Both the position numbers and the translations under genes were made by a program. From UBA2241 sp963777895 (lineage in GTDB: Bacteria > Actinomycetota > Thermoleophilia > UBA2241): DNA of 64,000 nt. The first letter of the stretch is position 1, and the number at the start of each line of letters is the position of its first letter. The stretch is from NCBI GenBank assembly GCA_963777895.1, contig CAVZSF010000007.1, positions 62,001 to 126,000 on the forward strand. The letters run 5' to 3'. This document shows positions 35,959-45,313 of this stretch, in pieces. The notes beneath the pieces are model-generated. The model saw nothing but the letters and a program-made list of their open reading frames with translations, was not told where the DNA came from and ran no database searches.

Positions 35959-37050
35959 ATGGAGCTGATCGACGACCGCGTGCGACGGGTGGCGCGTCGC
36001 CTCATCGAGGAGTGCGCCGCCGTCCGCGAAGGCGAGCACGTCTACATCGAAGGTCGCCTCGACGCGGCCGAGTACCTGGAGCTGCTCGCCTTCGAATGCG
36101 AGCGCCTGGGCGCGACGGCCCTGGTCGTCACTCTGAGCGACCAGCGCGCGCACCGCCGGCTGCTCGAGCTCCCCGAGGAACAGTTGCAGCGCGCTTCGCG
36201 CTGTCAGCTCGAGGCCGCCAAGGCGGCCGACCTCGTCATCGTCGTGCGCATGGAGCTCGGCGACCCGGCGCTCTTCGCCGACGTCCCGCCGCGCAAGGAG
36301 GCCGCCGCCATCCGCGGCCGCAAGCCTGTCACCGACGTGTTCTTCAGGGACGGCCGCCGCTGGATCGGCACCGACTTCCCGACGCCGCTGCAGGCCGCGG
36401 CGTTCGGCCTCGAGTGGCCCGCCTTCCAGGACATGTTCTGGCGGGCCCTCGACGTGGACTACGCCGAGCTGCAGCGGCGCGCCGACCTCCTCGGGTCCGC
36501 CCTCGAGGGCGCAGAGAGGGTGCATATCACCTCGCCGAAGGGGACCGACGTCACCCTGGGCATCGCAGGACGGCCCATCGACAAGGACGTCGGCCTGGTA
36601 GGGCGCGAGACCCTGCTCTCGAACCTCCCCGCCGGCGAGGTGTGCCTCGCGCCGCACGAAGACCAGGCGGAGGGGCGCGTGGTCTTCGACCTGGCGTTCT
36701 GGGACGGCCGCCGCGTCGAGGACCTGGAGGTCATGTTCCGCGGCGGCCGCGCCGAGTTCCTCGGTGCGGCGAAGGAGTTCGAGTTCGCGCGCGACGTCAT
36801 CGCCGCCTCCACGGAGGGTGCCGATGTGATCGGCGAGCTCGGCATCGGCACCAACCCGGCGGTGGGGGAGCCCTGCGGCTACACACTCACCGATGAGAAG
36901 ATCCTGGGCACGGTGCACCTCGCTTTCGGCGACAACGAGATGCTCGGCGGGGTGAACACCTCGAGTCTCCACTGGGACATGATGATCCTGCGGCCGTCCG
37001 TCGCGGTCGACGGACGGCCCGTGCTCGTGGAAGGAGAGTGGCAGCTGTGA
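35959..37050 (+). CDS. Aminopeptidase, M29 family-like
   Basis: A 363-residue thermophilic-aminopeptidase-type protein. ARRLIEECAAVREGEHVYIEG opens it, and the metal-ligand region includes NLPAGEVCLAPHED, GELGIGTNPAV, LGTVHLAFGDN and SSLHWDMMI. These give the Glu/His/Asp ligands of the M29 site. GGAGG 5 bases upstream supports ATG 35959. Its stop overlaps the GTG of the threonine aldolase gene. Confidence 0.87.
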   Translation: MELIDDRVRRVARRLIEECAAVREGEHVYIEGRLDAAEYLELLAFECERLGATALVVTLSDQRAHRRLLELPEEQLQRASRCQLEAAKAADLVIVVRMELGDPALFADVPPRKEAAAIRGRKPVTDVFFRDGRRWIGTDFPTPLQAAAFGLEWPAFQDMFWRALDVDYAELQRRADLLGSALEGAERVHITSPKGTDVTLGIAGRPIDKDVGLVGRETLLSNLPAGEVCLAPHEDQAEGRVVFDLAFWDGRRVEDLEVMFRGGRAEFLGAAKEFEFARDVIAASTEGADVIGELGIGTNPAVGEPCGYTLTDEKILGTVHLAFGDNEMLGGVNTSSLHWDMMILRPSVAVDGRPVLVEGEWQL

Positions 37051-38102
37051 GCAAGGCCGCGCGCGTCATCGACATGCGGAGCGACACCGTCACGAAGCCG
37101 ACCGAGGGGATGCGCCGGGCCATGGCGCAGGCCGAGGTCGGCGACGACGTGTTCGAGGACGACCCGACGGTGAACCGTCTCCAGGCGTACGGCGCCGAGC
37201 TGCTCGGCAAGGAGGCCGCGCTCTACTGCCCGTCGGGCACCATGACCAACCAGACCGCGCTCCACGCGCTCACGCAGCGCGGCGACGAGGTCTTCCTGCA
37301 CGCCCAGGCCCACATCCTCTTCTACGAGCAGGGGGGCGCCGCGGTGCTCTCCCAGCTCCAGCTGCGCTGCTTCGAGTCCCCCGACGGCGCCCTTGACCCG
37401 GCGGCGATGGAGGAGCTCGTCCATCACGACGACGACGTGCACTTCGCGCCGACGCGTGTCGTGTGCCTCGAGGACACGCACAACCACTGTGGCGGAAGGG
37501 TCTACCCTCTGGAGAAGATCCGGGAGGTCAGGGCCTTCTGCGACCGGCACGGCCTCAAGCTGCACCTCGACGGGGCGCGCATCTGGAACGCGCACGTCGC
37601 CAGCGGCGTGCCGCTGGCCGAGATCGCCGCACCGTTCGACACCGTGAGCGTCTGTCTCTCGAAGGGGCTGGGCGCGCCGGTCGGCTCGCTGCTGGCCGCG
37701 GATGCGGCCACCATCGCGCTGGCCCGGCGCGCCCGCAAGCTGTACGGCGGCGGGATGCGGCAGGCCGGGATCATCGCCGCCGGCGGCCTCTACGCCCTGG
37801 AGCACAACATCGAGCGACTGGCCGACGATCACGCGCGCATCCGGGCGATGGCCAAGCGGATCGCTGCAGCGCCCGGTCTCGCCGTCGACCTCGACGCCGT
37901 CGAGACCAACATGGTCTACGCCGACACGCGCGCCACCGGCCGTCGCGCGGCCGATCTCGTGGAGCTGCTGGCGGCGGACGGGCTGTGGTGCCTCGACGAA
38001 GGCCCTTACCTGCTGCGCTTCGTGGCCCACCTGGGCCTCGACGCGGCCGCTGTCGAGGAGGCCGGCGAGATCGTCGCCCGCGTCGCTGGTCGCCTCGTCT
38101 GA
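37047..38102 (+). CDS. ltaE: L-threonine aldolase (low specificity)
   Basis: A 351-residue PLP enzyme that splits threonine to glycine and acetaldehyde. DMRSDTVTKPTEGMRRAM, GDDVFEDDPTVNRL, the Lys-PLP motif CLSKGLGAPVGS and KLYGGGMRQAG are typical. GTG 37047 overlaps the upstream stop and AAGGAGAG gives the ribosome site. The acetaldehyde product could feed the nearby aldehyde oxidoreductase; that link is inference. Confidence 0.93.
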   Translation: MSKAARVIDMRSDTVTKPTEGMRRAMAQAEVGDDVFEDDPTVNRLQAYGAELLGKEAALYCPSGTMTNQTALHALTQRGDEVFLHAQAHILFYEQGGAAVLSQLQLRCFESPDGALDPAAMEELVHHDDDVHFAPTRVVCLEDTHNHCGGRVYPLEKIREVRAFCDRHGLKLHLDGARIWNAHVASGVPLAEIAAPFDTVSVCLSKGLGAPVGSLLAADAATIALARRARKLYGGGMRQAGIIAAGGLYALEHNIERLADDHARIRAMAKRIAAAPGLAVDLDAVETNMVYADTRATGRRAADLVELLAADGLWCLDEGPYLLRFVAHLGLDAAAVEEAGEIVARVAGRLV

Positions 38103-38231
38103 GAGCGATTTGCTAAGCTGGACGACCGTCTGAGGACGGGCGCGACCCCGGGTCTGCCTCGGCGGACCGCGCGGCCGGACGCGTCCCCGCGACGGAGTGG
38201 TGACGTCGAGCAACGAGCAGGGGCAAGCGGC

Positions 38232-38474
38232 ATGAACGCTTCCGACCTCGAGATCAGGTTGATCCTTCACGGCGGCCTCGGCGGCACGTCGGCGCCGGAG
38301 ACCCGGCTCGTCGGCGTCCCGGCGGGTACGACCCTGGCGGAAGCGCTCGAGGGCGTGGGTGTGGAGAGGGGCCTGATCGGCGTCGCCTCGTGCGAGGGCA
38401 AGCTCCTCGCGCCCGAGACCCCGCTCCAGAGCGACGCCGTCGTCGACGTCTACCCGATCTTCGGGGGAGGCTGA
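38232..38474 (+). CDS. MoaD/ThiS-like sulfur-carrier protein
   Basis: An 80-residue ubiquitin-like protein ending in the Gly-Gly tail (VYPIFGGG) that is thiocarboxylated in MoaD/ThiS proteins. GTTLAEALEGVGVERGLIGVAS and the C-terminal VDVYPI strand match the fold. It is 4 bases upstream of the AOR gene, the usual place for a MoaD-like partner in tungsten or molybdenum pterin enzymes. Confidence 0.85.
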   Translation: MNASDLEIRLILHGGLGGTSAPETRLVGVPAGTTLAEALEGVGVERGLIGVASCEGKLLAPETPLQSDAVVDVYPIFGGG

Positions 38475-38478
38475 GGGC

Positions 38479-40414
38479 GTGGCCGGCCCAGCGCCGACAC
38501 GCGACGCCGATGAGGCCGGGCTGTTCGGCAGGACGGTCTGGGTCGACCTCACCACCGGGTCGGTCCGAGAGGCCGACGAGCCGCCCTCGTTCCATCGCCG
38601 CTTCTTCGGCGGCGCGGCGGTCGCGCTCTCGTACCTGCTACGCGAGGCGAAGCCCGGGGCCGACCCCCTGGGCCCGGAGAACCTTCTGGTGTTCGCTCCG
38701 GGCCTGCTGGCCGGCACCAAGGGGCCGGCCGTGCCCCGCTACGTCGCGTGCGCCCGTTCACCGCTGACGGGGGCGCTCGGGCGCTCCGAGGCCGGCGGGT
38801 TCTGGGGCCCGGAGCTGAAGCGTGCAGGGGTCGCCGCTCTCGTGGTGACCGGCCGTGCGGCCGCGCCGTCCTACCTGTTCGTCACACCTGCCGGCGTCGA
38901 GATCCGGGACGGCGCGTTCGCCTGGGGCCTCGAGACGGGCGACGCGGACGCGGCGATCAAGGCCGACTGTGGCGATCCCAAGGCGCGCGTGGCGCTCATC
39001 GGCCCGGCCGGTGAGCATCTGGTGCGGTACGCCGGGATCGTCACCGACCGGAGTCATTTCAACGGGCGCAACGGGCTCGGCGCCGTCATGGGCGCGAAGA
39101 ACCTCAAGGCGATCGCCGTCCGTGGGGCGCCGCGGCTGGCGGTGCACGATGCGGAGCGCATCCGCGAGCTGGCGCGCACCGGCGCCAGGCTGGTCGGCGA
39201 GCATCCCCTGGCGAGGATCCTGCGCGACCAGGGCACGCCGCCGGGCCTCGAGATGAACAACGCCGCCGGCGCGCTCGCCACCAACAACTGGCAGTCGGCG
39301 AGCTTCCCGGCGGCCGACCGCATCGGCGGCGCGATCCTCAATCAGAAGTACCTCGTCAAGCGCGGCTCCTGCTACTCGTGCCCCGTGGGCTGCAAGCGCG
39401 TCGTCGCGGTCGATGGTGAGCGCATCCAGGTCGATCCGCGCTACGGAGGGCCCGAGTACGAGACGCTCGCCGCATTCGGCTCCAACTGCGGCGTCGATGA
39501 CTTCGAGGTCATCGCGAAGGCGAACGAGCTCTGCAACCGGTACGGGCTCGACACGATCTCGGCCGGCATGACGATCTCGTTCGCCATGGCCTGCTTCGAG
39601 GAAGGACTCATCGGTCGCGAGGACACGGGCGGGCTGGAGCTGCGCTTCGGGGACGGCGAGGTGGTCCTCGCGCTCGTCGAGCAGATCGCCCATCGCGAGG
39701 GCTTTGGCGGCCTGCTGGCCGAAGGGTCGGTGCGGGCCGCCGCCAGCATCGGCGGGGGCGCCGACGAGCACGTGCTGGCGGTCAAGGGGCAGGAGATCCC
39801 CATGCACGATCCGCGCGTCAAGACGGGTGTCGGCCTGCAGTACGCCCTCTCCCCGAACGGCGCCGACCACTGGTTCGCACAGCACGACCCGATGTTCGCG
39901 ACGGACGCGAGCCCGGGCGTACCGGCGCTGGCGCCGCTCGGCTTGCCCGGCCCGGTCGATCCCCTGGACCTCGGGCCGGCGAAGGTCGACCTCGTCTGGC
40001 GGACCAGCCTGCTGAACAGCCTCTACGACTGCCTCGGCGTGTGCATCTTCGGCGCGGTCGCGCGGAGCGTGATGGGCGTGGAGACCCTGAACGAGCTCGT
40101 CGCCGCTGCGACGGGCTGGGACACCAGCCTCGAGGAGCTCATGACTCGTGGGGGAACGCGCTCTCGCGATGTCGCGCCTGTTCAACGCGCGCGAAGGGTT
40201 CACGCCCGCCGATGACGTCCTGCCGCGGCGCTTTCTCGATCCGCTGCCCGACGGACCGCAGGCCGGCCTTCATGCGATCGATCCAGACGCCTTCGACCGG
40301 GCCCTGCAGCTCTACTACGACACGGCCGGATGGGATCCGCAGACCGGCGCACCCGCAGCGGGGAGGATGGCCGAGCTGGGGCTCGCGGAGTTCCTCGACG
40401 ACACGGCCGGGTGA
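38479..40414 (+). CDS. Aldehyde:ferredoxin oxidoreductase family protein, frame broken
   Basis: About 644 residues. It has the tungstopterin AOR core (GRTVWVDLTTGSV, RSPLTGALGRSEAGGFWGPEL, NGRNGLGAVMGAKNLKAI) and the [4Fe-4S] ligands CYSCPVGC plus the C-terminal CLGVC. Near 40150-40154 a run of five Gs shifts the frame: EELMTRG is in one frame, ERALAMSRLFNAREGF in the next, as if one G were extra. The tail then reads normally to 40414. It oxidises aldehydes with ferredoxin as acceptor; the substrate is unknown. Confidence 0.87.
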
Positions 40415-40418
40415 GCGT

Positions 40419-40439
40419 CGGGCGGCTCTCTGCCGCCCG
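40419..40439. terminator. Hairpin after AOR gene
   Basis: cgggcggc-tctct-gccgcccg, an 8-bp perfect stem just after the AOR stop codon. No U-tract. Confidence 0.5.
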
Positions 40440-40537
40440 GTGAGCGCCGGGCGGCGTCAGGCCGACAGGCGGGCGGTGGGGTAGGCGCTGCTGGGCCGCC
40501 GGAGGGACGGCCCGAAGGGCCGGGCGAGGGCTTAACG

Positions 40538-40579
40538 GACGGCGGGCGGGCGACCCGGATGGGTCGCCCGCCCGCCGTC
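40538..40579. terminator. Perfect 19-bp hairpin between convergent AOR and 4HB operons
   Basis: Arms 40538-40556 and 40561-40579 are perfectly complementary around ggat. The position suits bidirectional termination. Confidence 0.65.
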
Positions 40580-40603
40580 GGCGTTCTGGCTGCGCGCCGG
40601 CCC

Positions 40604-41908
40604 CTACTTGACCGCCGCCGCCTTCTTGGCGGGCTTCTTCTCCTTGAGCGGCTTGGTGCCGGGCTTCGTGGCCATGTTGCGGTAGACCTGCGCCATGTCC
40701 TCCGCGGTGAACTTGCGCGGGTTGTTGGCCCACAGCCGGCCCTGCGTCAACGCGCCCTTGACCAGGTCGGGGATGGCGGACTCGGGGATGCCCACCTCGT
40801 TGAGGTACAGCGGCACGTTGAGGTCCTCGGCCAGCTGACGCAGTGCCGCCACCGTCTTGTCGGCGGCCTCGCGGTCGCTGAGGCCGTCCATGTTCTCGCC
40901 CATGGCCTCGCCGATCTCGCGGAACCACTGCAGACAGGAGAGCATGTTGAACTCCATGACCCACGGGAGCATGAGGGTGTTGGCGACGCCGTGCGGCACG
41001 TGGAACATGCCGCCGATGGGATAGGACAGGGCGTGGACGGCGCCGACGCCCGCGTTGCCGAAGGCGATGCCGCCGAGCAGCGAGCCCATCGCCATGTTGT
41101 GGCGGGCCCACGCGTTGTTGCCGTCGTAGGTGGCGGCGCGGATGCTCTTCGAGATGAGCTTGATGCCCTCGTAGGCGAGAGGGTCGGTGTGCATGGTCGC
41201 GTTCACGGAGGTGTAGGCCTCGATGCAATGGATGAGGGCGTCCATACCAGACGCCGCCGTGACGTTGGCCGGGCAGCTCCACGTCAGCTCGGGGTCGACC
41301 AGAGCGATGTTGGGGATGAGGTAGCCACTGACCACGCCCTGCTTCACGTTGAGCTTCTCGTTCGCGAAGATCGCGATCGCGGTGACCTCGGAACCGGTGC
41401 CGGCCGTGGTCGGAACGGCGATGATGGGCAGCCCCTTCTTCGGGACCTGATCGACGCCCACGTAGTCCTCGACCTTGGCGCCGCTGCCTACGAGCACGGC
41501 GACCATCTTGGCCACGTCGATGGCCGAGCCGCCACCGAACCCGATGATGCAGTCGTACTTGCCCTTCTCCGCGAAGGTCACGATCTCGTCGACGCTGCCC
41601 ATGGGCGGTTCGGGCACGGCCTTGTCGAACACGCCGGTCTTGAGCCCGGCCGCCTTGAGCGGACCTTCGACCTGCTCGACGGACCCGGTGCAGGCCACGC
41701 CGGGGTCGGTGATGATCAGGGCCTTGGTTGCGCGGAGCTTCTTCGCCTCTTCGCCGATCTTGGCGATGGAGCCGTTCCCGGTGATGAGGGTCTTGGGGGC
41801 GCGGTGCATCCGCACGCGCACGTCCATGCCCTGCTCGCCGCGTTCGCGCAGCCCCGCGCCGCCGCTGTCGTTGCTGGTTCTCGGTACTCCGCCTGCCTGG
41901 TCTGCCAT
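40604..41908 (-). CDS. Iron-containing alcohol dehydrogenase, probable 4-hydroxybutyrate dehydrogenase
   Basis: A 434-residue Fe-ADH. The NAD region GFGGGSAIDVAKM, TTAGTGSEVT and the metal ligands in GMDALIHCIEAY and AVHALSYPIGGMFHVPHGVAN are present. A Lys/Ala-rich tail (KKPAKKAAAVK) is unusual. GAGGAGGAG precedes ATG 41908. Last gene of the operon with abfD and the CoA-transferase, so interconversion of succinate semialdehyde and 4-hydroxybutyrate is the best assignment; other primary alcohols are possible. Confidence 0.87.
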   Translation of the reverse strand: MADQAGGVPRTSNDSGGAGLRERGEQGMDVRVRMHRAPKTLITGNGSIAKIGEEAKKLRATKALIITDPGVACTGSVEQVEGPLKAAGLKTGVFDKAVPEPPMGSVDEIVTFAEKGKYDCIIGFGGGSAIDVAKMVAVLVGSGAKVEDYVGVDQVPKKGLPIIAVPTTAGTGSEVTAIAIFANEKLNVKQGVVSGYLIPNIALVDPELTWSCPANVTAASGMDALIHCIEAYTSVNATMHTDPLAYEGIKLISKSIRAATYDGNNAWARHNMAMGSLLGGIAFGNAGVGAVHALSYPIGGMFHVPHGVANTLMLPWVMEFNMLSCLQWFREIGEAMGENMDGLSDREAADKTVAALRQLAEDLNVPLYLNEVGIPESAIPDLVKGALTQGRLWANNPRKFTAEDMAQVYRNMATKPGTKPLKEKKPAKKAAAVK

Positions 41909-41958
41909 GACTCCTCCTCGGAAGGTGATTGCCTCTGATGCTGGTGGACGGCCGCCGG

Positions 41959-43284
41959 TCAGGACCTCGGCGCCGTCAGCGACAGGCGCCCGGGCCCGTA
42001 CAGGGCGGCCGCCTCGTCGCGGATCTGGTCGCGGAACGCTGGGTCGGCGATGGCGATGAGCTCCTCGGCGCGCTCGCGCAGGCCCTTGCCGCGCAGGTGC
42101 GCGACGCCGTGCTCGGTGACCACGTAGTCGACGTCGGCGCGCATGGTCGTGACGGCCGTGCCGGGGGCGAGGGCGGCCACGATGCGCGAGACGGCGCCCC
42201 TCTTCGCCGTCGACGGCAGGGCGATGATCGCCTTGCCGTCGCGGCTGCGGGCGGCGCCGCGCACGAAGTCGACCTGGCCGCCGATGCCGGTGAACTGCAC
42301 CGGGCCCATGGCGTCGGCCACGACCTGCCCCATCACGTCGACCTGGATGGCCGAGTTGATCGCCACCACACGGTCGTTCTGGCCGATGATGTAGGGGTCG
42401 TTGACGTAGTTCACCGGGAACATGTTGACGGCCGGGTTGTCGTCGACGAAGTCGTAGAGGCGGCGTGTGCCCATGAGGAAGTTGGCCACCATCTTGTCGC
42501 GGTGGATGGTCTTGCGGCGGTTGGTGATCACGCCCTCGTTGTAGAGGTCGACCACGCCCTCGCTGAACATCTCGCTGTGGATGCCGAGGTCGTTCTTCTC
42601 GTGCAGGAAGAGGAGGACGGCGTCGGGGATACCGCCGATGCCCAGCTGGAGGCACGAGCCGTCGTCCACGAGGCTCGCGATGTGCTTGCCGATGGCCTCC
42701 TCGACCGGACCGATCTTCGGGACGGGCAACTCGATGATGTCGTCCTCGCTCTCGACGATGGCGTCGATCTCAGACACGTGGATGAACGAGTCGCCGTGGG
42801 TGCGCGGCATCTTCGGGTTGACCTGGGCGATCACCGTCTTGGCGACCTGCGCGGCCGGCTTCGTGTAGTCGACCGAGATGCCGAACGAGCAGAAGCCGTG
42901 ACGGTCGGGGGGCGAGACGTGGATGAGCACGACGTCTGGTGGCAGGTAGCCCTCGCAGAACAGCTTGGGGATCTCGTGGAAGAAGACCGGGATGTAGTCG
43001 CCGCGCCCCTCGCGCACGGCCTCGCGCGTGCTCGCACCCACGAAGAGTGACTTGTGGAAGAACGAGCCGGCCATGTCGGGCGTCGCGTACTCGCCTTTGC
43101 CCATGGCCACCATGTGGTTGATCTCGACGTGTTCGAGCTCGTCCGACCGGGCCACGAGCGCGTCGACGAGCCCGAGAGGCTCGCCGCAGGCGTGCGCGAA
43201 GACGACCCGGTCGCCCGACTTGACGACCTGCAGGGCCTCGCCCGCTGTGGTCACCTTCTTCGCGTAGTCCGACTTCCAGTCCAT
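41959..43284 (-). CDS. 4-hydroxybutyrate CoA-transferase (acetyl-CoA hydrolase/transferase family)
   Basis: A 441-residue CoA-transferase. FAHACGEPLGLVDALV, PPDRHGFCSFGISVDY, the catalytic Glu in GIHSEMFSEGVVDLYNEG and GIGGQVDFVRGA are canonical for the 4-hydroxybutyrate/butyrate transferase group. Its place between the 4HB dehydrogenase and the abfD end of the operon supports activation of 4-hydroxybutyrate to the CoA ester using acetyl-CoA or butyryl-CoA. Confidence 0.92.
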   Translation of the reverse strand: MDWKSDYAKKVTTAGEALQVVKSGDRVVFAHACGEPLGLVDALVARSDELEHVEINHMVAMGKGEYATPDMAGSFFHKSLFVGASTREAVREGRGDYIPVFFHEIPKLFCEGYLPPDVVLIHVSPPDRHGFCSFGISVDYTKPAAQVAKTVIAQVNPKMPRTHGDSFIHVSEIDAIVESEDDIIELPVPKIGPVEEAIGKHIASLVDDGSCLQLGIGGIPDAVLLFLHEKNDLGIHSEMFSEGVVDLYNEGVITNRRKTIHRDKMVANFLMGTRRLYDFVDDNPAVNMFPVNYVNDPYIIGQNDRVVAINSAIQVDVMGQVVADAMGPVQFTGIGGQVDFVRGAARSRDGKAIIALPSTAKRGAVSRIVAALAPGTAVTTMRADVDYVVTEHGVAHLRGKGLRERAEELIAIADPAFRDQIRDEAAALYGPGRLSLTAPRS

Positions 43285-43288
43285 CCCA

Positions 43289-43576
43289 TCACTCCTTCAG
43301 CTTCGCTCCGACGGCGGAGGCTATGTCCCCAGGCTCCGTTGGCACGCCGTCGACGTGAGGCCCGGCCACCACGGCCGCGGTCTCGTCGTCGACGGTCAGT
43401 CGATGCTGCGAGGCGCACGCCCGGGGGCACCCGGAGAGATACAGGGTGCCCCGCCGGCGCGCGCCTGCCCCTTGCCGGACCTCGGCTGCGACCGCGGCCC
43501 GGTCGATGTGTGGATTGCAGCCGCCGCAGAAGAGGACGGTGACGTCCTCGGGCGGCGCCTGGTCGTCGGCCATCAT
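43289..43576 (-). CDS. Small cysteine-rich protein with CGGCNPHIDR motif
   Basis: A 95-residue protein between abfD and the CoA-transferase, 10 and 4 bases from its neighbours. The N-terminus VTVLFCGGCNPHIDR and the later LYLSGCPRACA supply four Cys that could bind a metal or an Fe-S cluster; the rest is a small alpha/beta fold. The start is ATG 43576 or 43573, next to GGAGG. I know similar motifs only from uncharacterised proteins. Operon position suggests a role tied to the oxygen-sensitive dehydratase or its redox supply; this is inference. Confidence 0.75.
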   Translation of the reverse strand: MMADDQAPPEDVTVLFCGGCNPHIDRAAVAAEVRQGAGARRRGTLYLSGCPRACASQHRLTVDDETAAVVAGPHVDGVPTEPGDIASAVGAKLKE

Positions 43577-43586
43577 CCTCCGCGCG

Positions 43587-45080
43587 TCAGGCGACGGCGG
43601 TAGGCCTCTTGGGCTTCGCCTTGTCCCACGGCTTGCCGACGCCGGCCAGCGCCTTGGCGAGCTCCTTCTTGTGGTTCAGGTTGCTCTGGCGAGCGATCAT
43701 GATGCGCTGCGCCTGCGGTGAGCCGGCGCCGTGCATCGACTCGGTCCGGTAGCCGACGGCGGCCGCGCCCAGCGTCATGTTCTCGATGAGGCGCAGCACG
43801 CGCATGCGGTCGATCGCGGGCGTGTCGCACTGACCGACGAGGAACTTCTCGACGATCGGGCCGATCTTCTCGTCGGCGAGATCCTGCGCAGACGGCATGG
43901 TGACCATGAGGCCGCCGGCGATATCTTCGGCGAGCCTCGCGATCTCGTACGGGAAGCGCGTCACGTTCTGCTTGCACACGTTGGCCAGCAGCATGTCGAT
44001 CTGGTAGTTGCCGGCGGGCATCTCGACGCCCTCGTAGGAGCAGGCCAGCCCGCACGAGAAGAGCGTCTCGTTGAGGTGCGTCATCTCGATGAGCTTGTCT
44101 TTGATGTGGCTCGCCTTGGGCACGCCGTTCATGTCGGCGGCCACGGCGGCCGCGCCGATGAGCACGTCGCCGACGCCGACCTTGCAGCCGCCGTAGCTCT
44201 GACGGTGGAATCCGGCGAACCGCTCGACGAGCGCGCCCGAGAACTCGATCTCGCCGCACAGGTAGACCCGGTCCCACGGCACGAACACGTCATCGAAGAC
44301 CATGAGCGCTTCCTGGCCGCCGAACTGCGCGTTGCCCACGTCGAGTTCATTGCTCTCGAGCTTCCGCGTGTCGCAGCTCTGCCGCCCGTAGATGTAGTAC
44401 ACGCCCTCGGCGTTGGCGGGGCAGCTGAAGCTCACGGCGAAGTCTTCGTCGCCCTCGCGCATGGCGACGGTCGGCATGACGATGATCTCGTGGGAGTTGC
44501 AGGCACCCGTCTGGTGCGCCTTCGCGCCGCGCACGACGATGCCGTCCTCGCGCTTCTCGACGACGTGGACGTACACGTCCGGGTCGGGCTGCTGGTGCGG
44601 CGCCAACGCGCGATCCCCCTTGGGGTCGGTCATGGCGCCGTCGGCCACCAGGTCGTTGTCCTGGAGGTACTGGACGTACTTCTTGAAGCGCTCGTGATAG
44701 TCGGTGCCTCTGGCCTGATCGGTCTCGTAGGTGACCGAGTAGAGGGCGTTGATCGCGTCCATGCCGACGCAGCGCTGGAAGCAGGAGCCCGTCTTCTGGC
44801 CCAGCAGGCGCTGCATCTTGACCTTCTTGGCGAGGTCGTCCGTGGACTGGTGGATGTGGGCGAAACGATTGACCTTCTTGCCGGTCAGGTGACTCGTGGC
44901 CAGCATCAGGTCCTCGTACTCGGGCTGACGCGCCAGTTCATACGTCATCGCGATGCAGTTGATGCTGGGGCGGATGACGGGGTGGTTGACATAGTCGTCG
45001 ATCTTCTCGCCGAAGAGGTAGATCTGCAGGTGCAGGTCGGCGAGGGACTGGACGAACTCCTCGGGCGTCTTGAGACCCAT
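43587..45080 (-). CDS. abfD: 4-hydroxybutyryl-CoA dehydratase/vinylacetyl-CoA delta-isomerase
   Basis: A 497-residue FAD and [4Fe-4S] radical dehydratase that turns 4-hydroxybutyryl-CoA into crotonyl-CoA. The cluster ligands known from Clostridium aminobutyricum are present: C100 and C104 (GSCFQRCVGMDA), then His and Cys seven residues apart in FHRQSYGGCK. GAKAHQTGACNSHEIIVMP and the FAD loops match the 4-hydroxyphenylacetate-hydroxylase-like fold. GGAAGGAG 8 bases before ATG 45080. First gene of the operon, with a strong promoter and a 145-base leader. Confidence 0.97.
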   Translation of the reverse strand: MGLKTPEEFVQSLADLHLQIYLFGEKIDDYVNHPVIRPSINCIAMTYELARQPEYEDLMLATSHLTGKKVNRFAHIHQSTDDLAKKVKMQRLLGQKTGSCFQRCVGMDAINALYSVTYETDQARGTDYHERFKKYVQYLQDNDLVADGAMTDPKGDRALAPHQQPDPDVYVHVVEKREDGIVVRGAKAHQTGACNSHEIIVMPTVAMREGDEDFAVSFSCPANAEGVYYIYGRQSCDTRKLESNELDVGNAQFGGQEALMVFDDVFVPWDRVYLCGEIEFSGALVERFAGFHRQSYGGCKVGVGDVLIGAAAVAADMNGVPKASHIKDKLIEMTHLNETLFSCGLACSYEGVEMPAGNYQIDMLLANVCKQNVTRFPYEIARLAEDIAGGLMVTMPSAQDLADEKIGPIVEKFLVGQCDTPAIDRMRVLRLIENMTLGAAAVGYRTESMHGAGSPQAQRIMIARQSNLNHKKELAKALAGVGKPWDKAKPKRPTAVA

Positions 45081-45231
45081 GCGAACGGCTCCTTCCTGGC
45101 GCCGGTGCGGACGCCTCGCTTGCCTTTCCGGGCGCGAGCGCGCGCGTCGGCGGAAGCGCTCGCGCGTTGAGTCGGTGCGGCGGGATGGGCGGAAGGTGGT
45201 GCGTGGTCCTGGCGCCCTCTCCAGTGAGGAC

Positions 45232-45260
45232 ACTATAGGGACGGCCGCGGCCTTCGTCAA
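45232..45260 (-). promoter_or_regulatory. Promoter of the 4-hydroxybutyrate operon
   Basis: On the minus strand TTGACG (45255-45260), a 17-base spacer and TATAGT (45232-45237). Transcription starts near 45225, giving a 145-base leader that contains a GCGCGAGCG/CGCTCGCGC stem (about 45132-45160). Confidence 0.8.
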
Positions 45261-45297
45261 TTTGTTGTAACCGGGGGCCAAGAGACCCCCTCTTGAC

Positions 45298-45313
45298 TGG
45301 ACCGATTGGTGCA
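45298..45313. promoter_or_regulatory. Palindromic operator candidate, site 1
   Basis: TGGACCGATTGGTGCA matches TGNNCC-N4-GGNNCA. It lies about 40 bp upstream of the -35 box of the 4HB operon. See sites 2 and 3 for the same word. Confidence 0.55.

Noticed and set aside
40148..40414. The AOR tail as an independent small protein
   Set aside because: The sequence ERALAMSRLFNAREGF is the normal AOR C-terminal continuation; the split is due to a G run.
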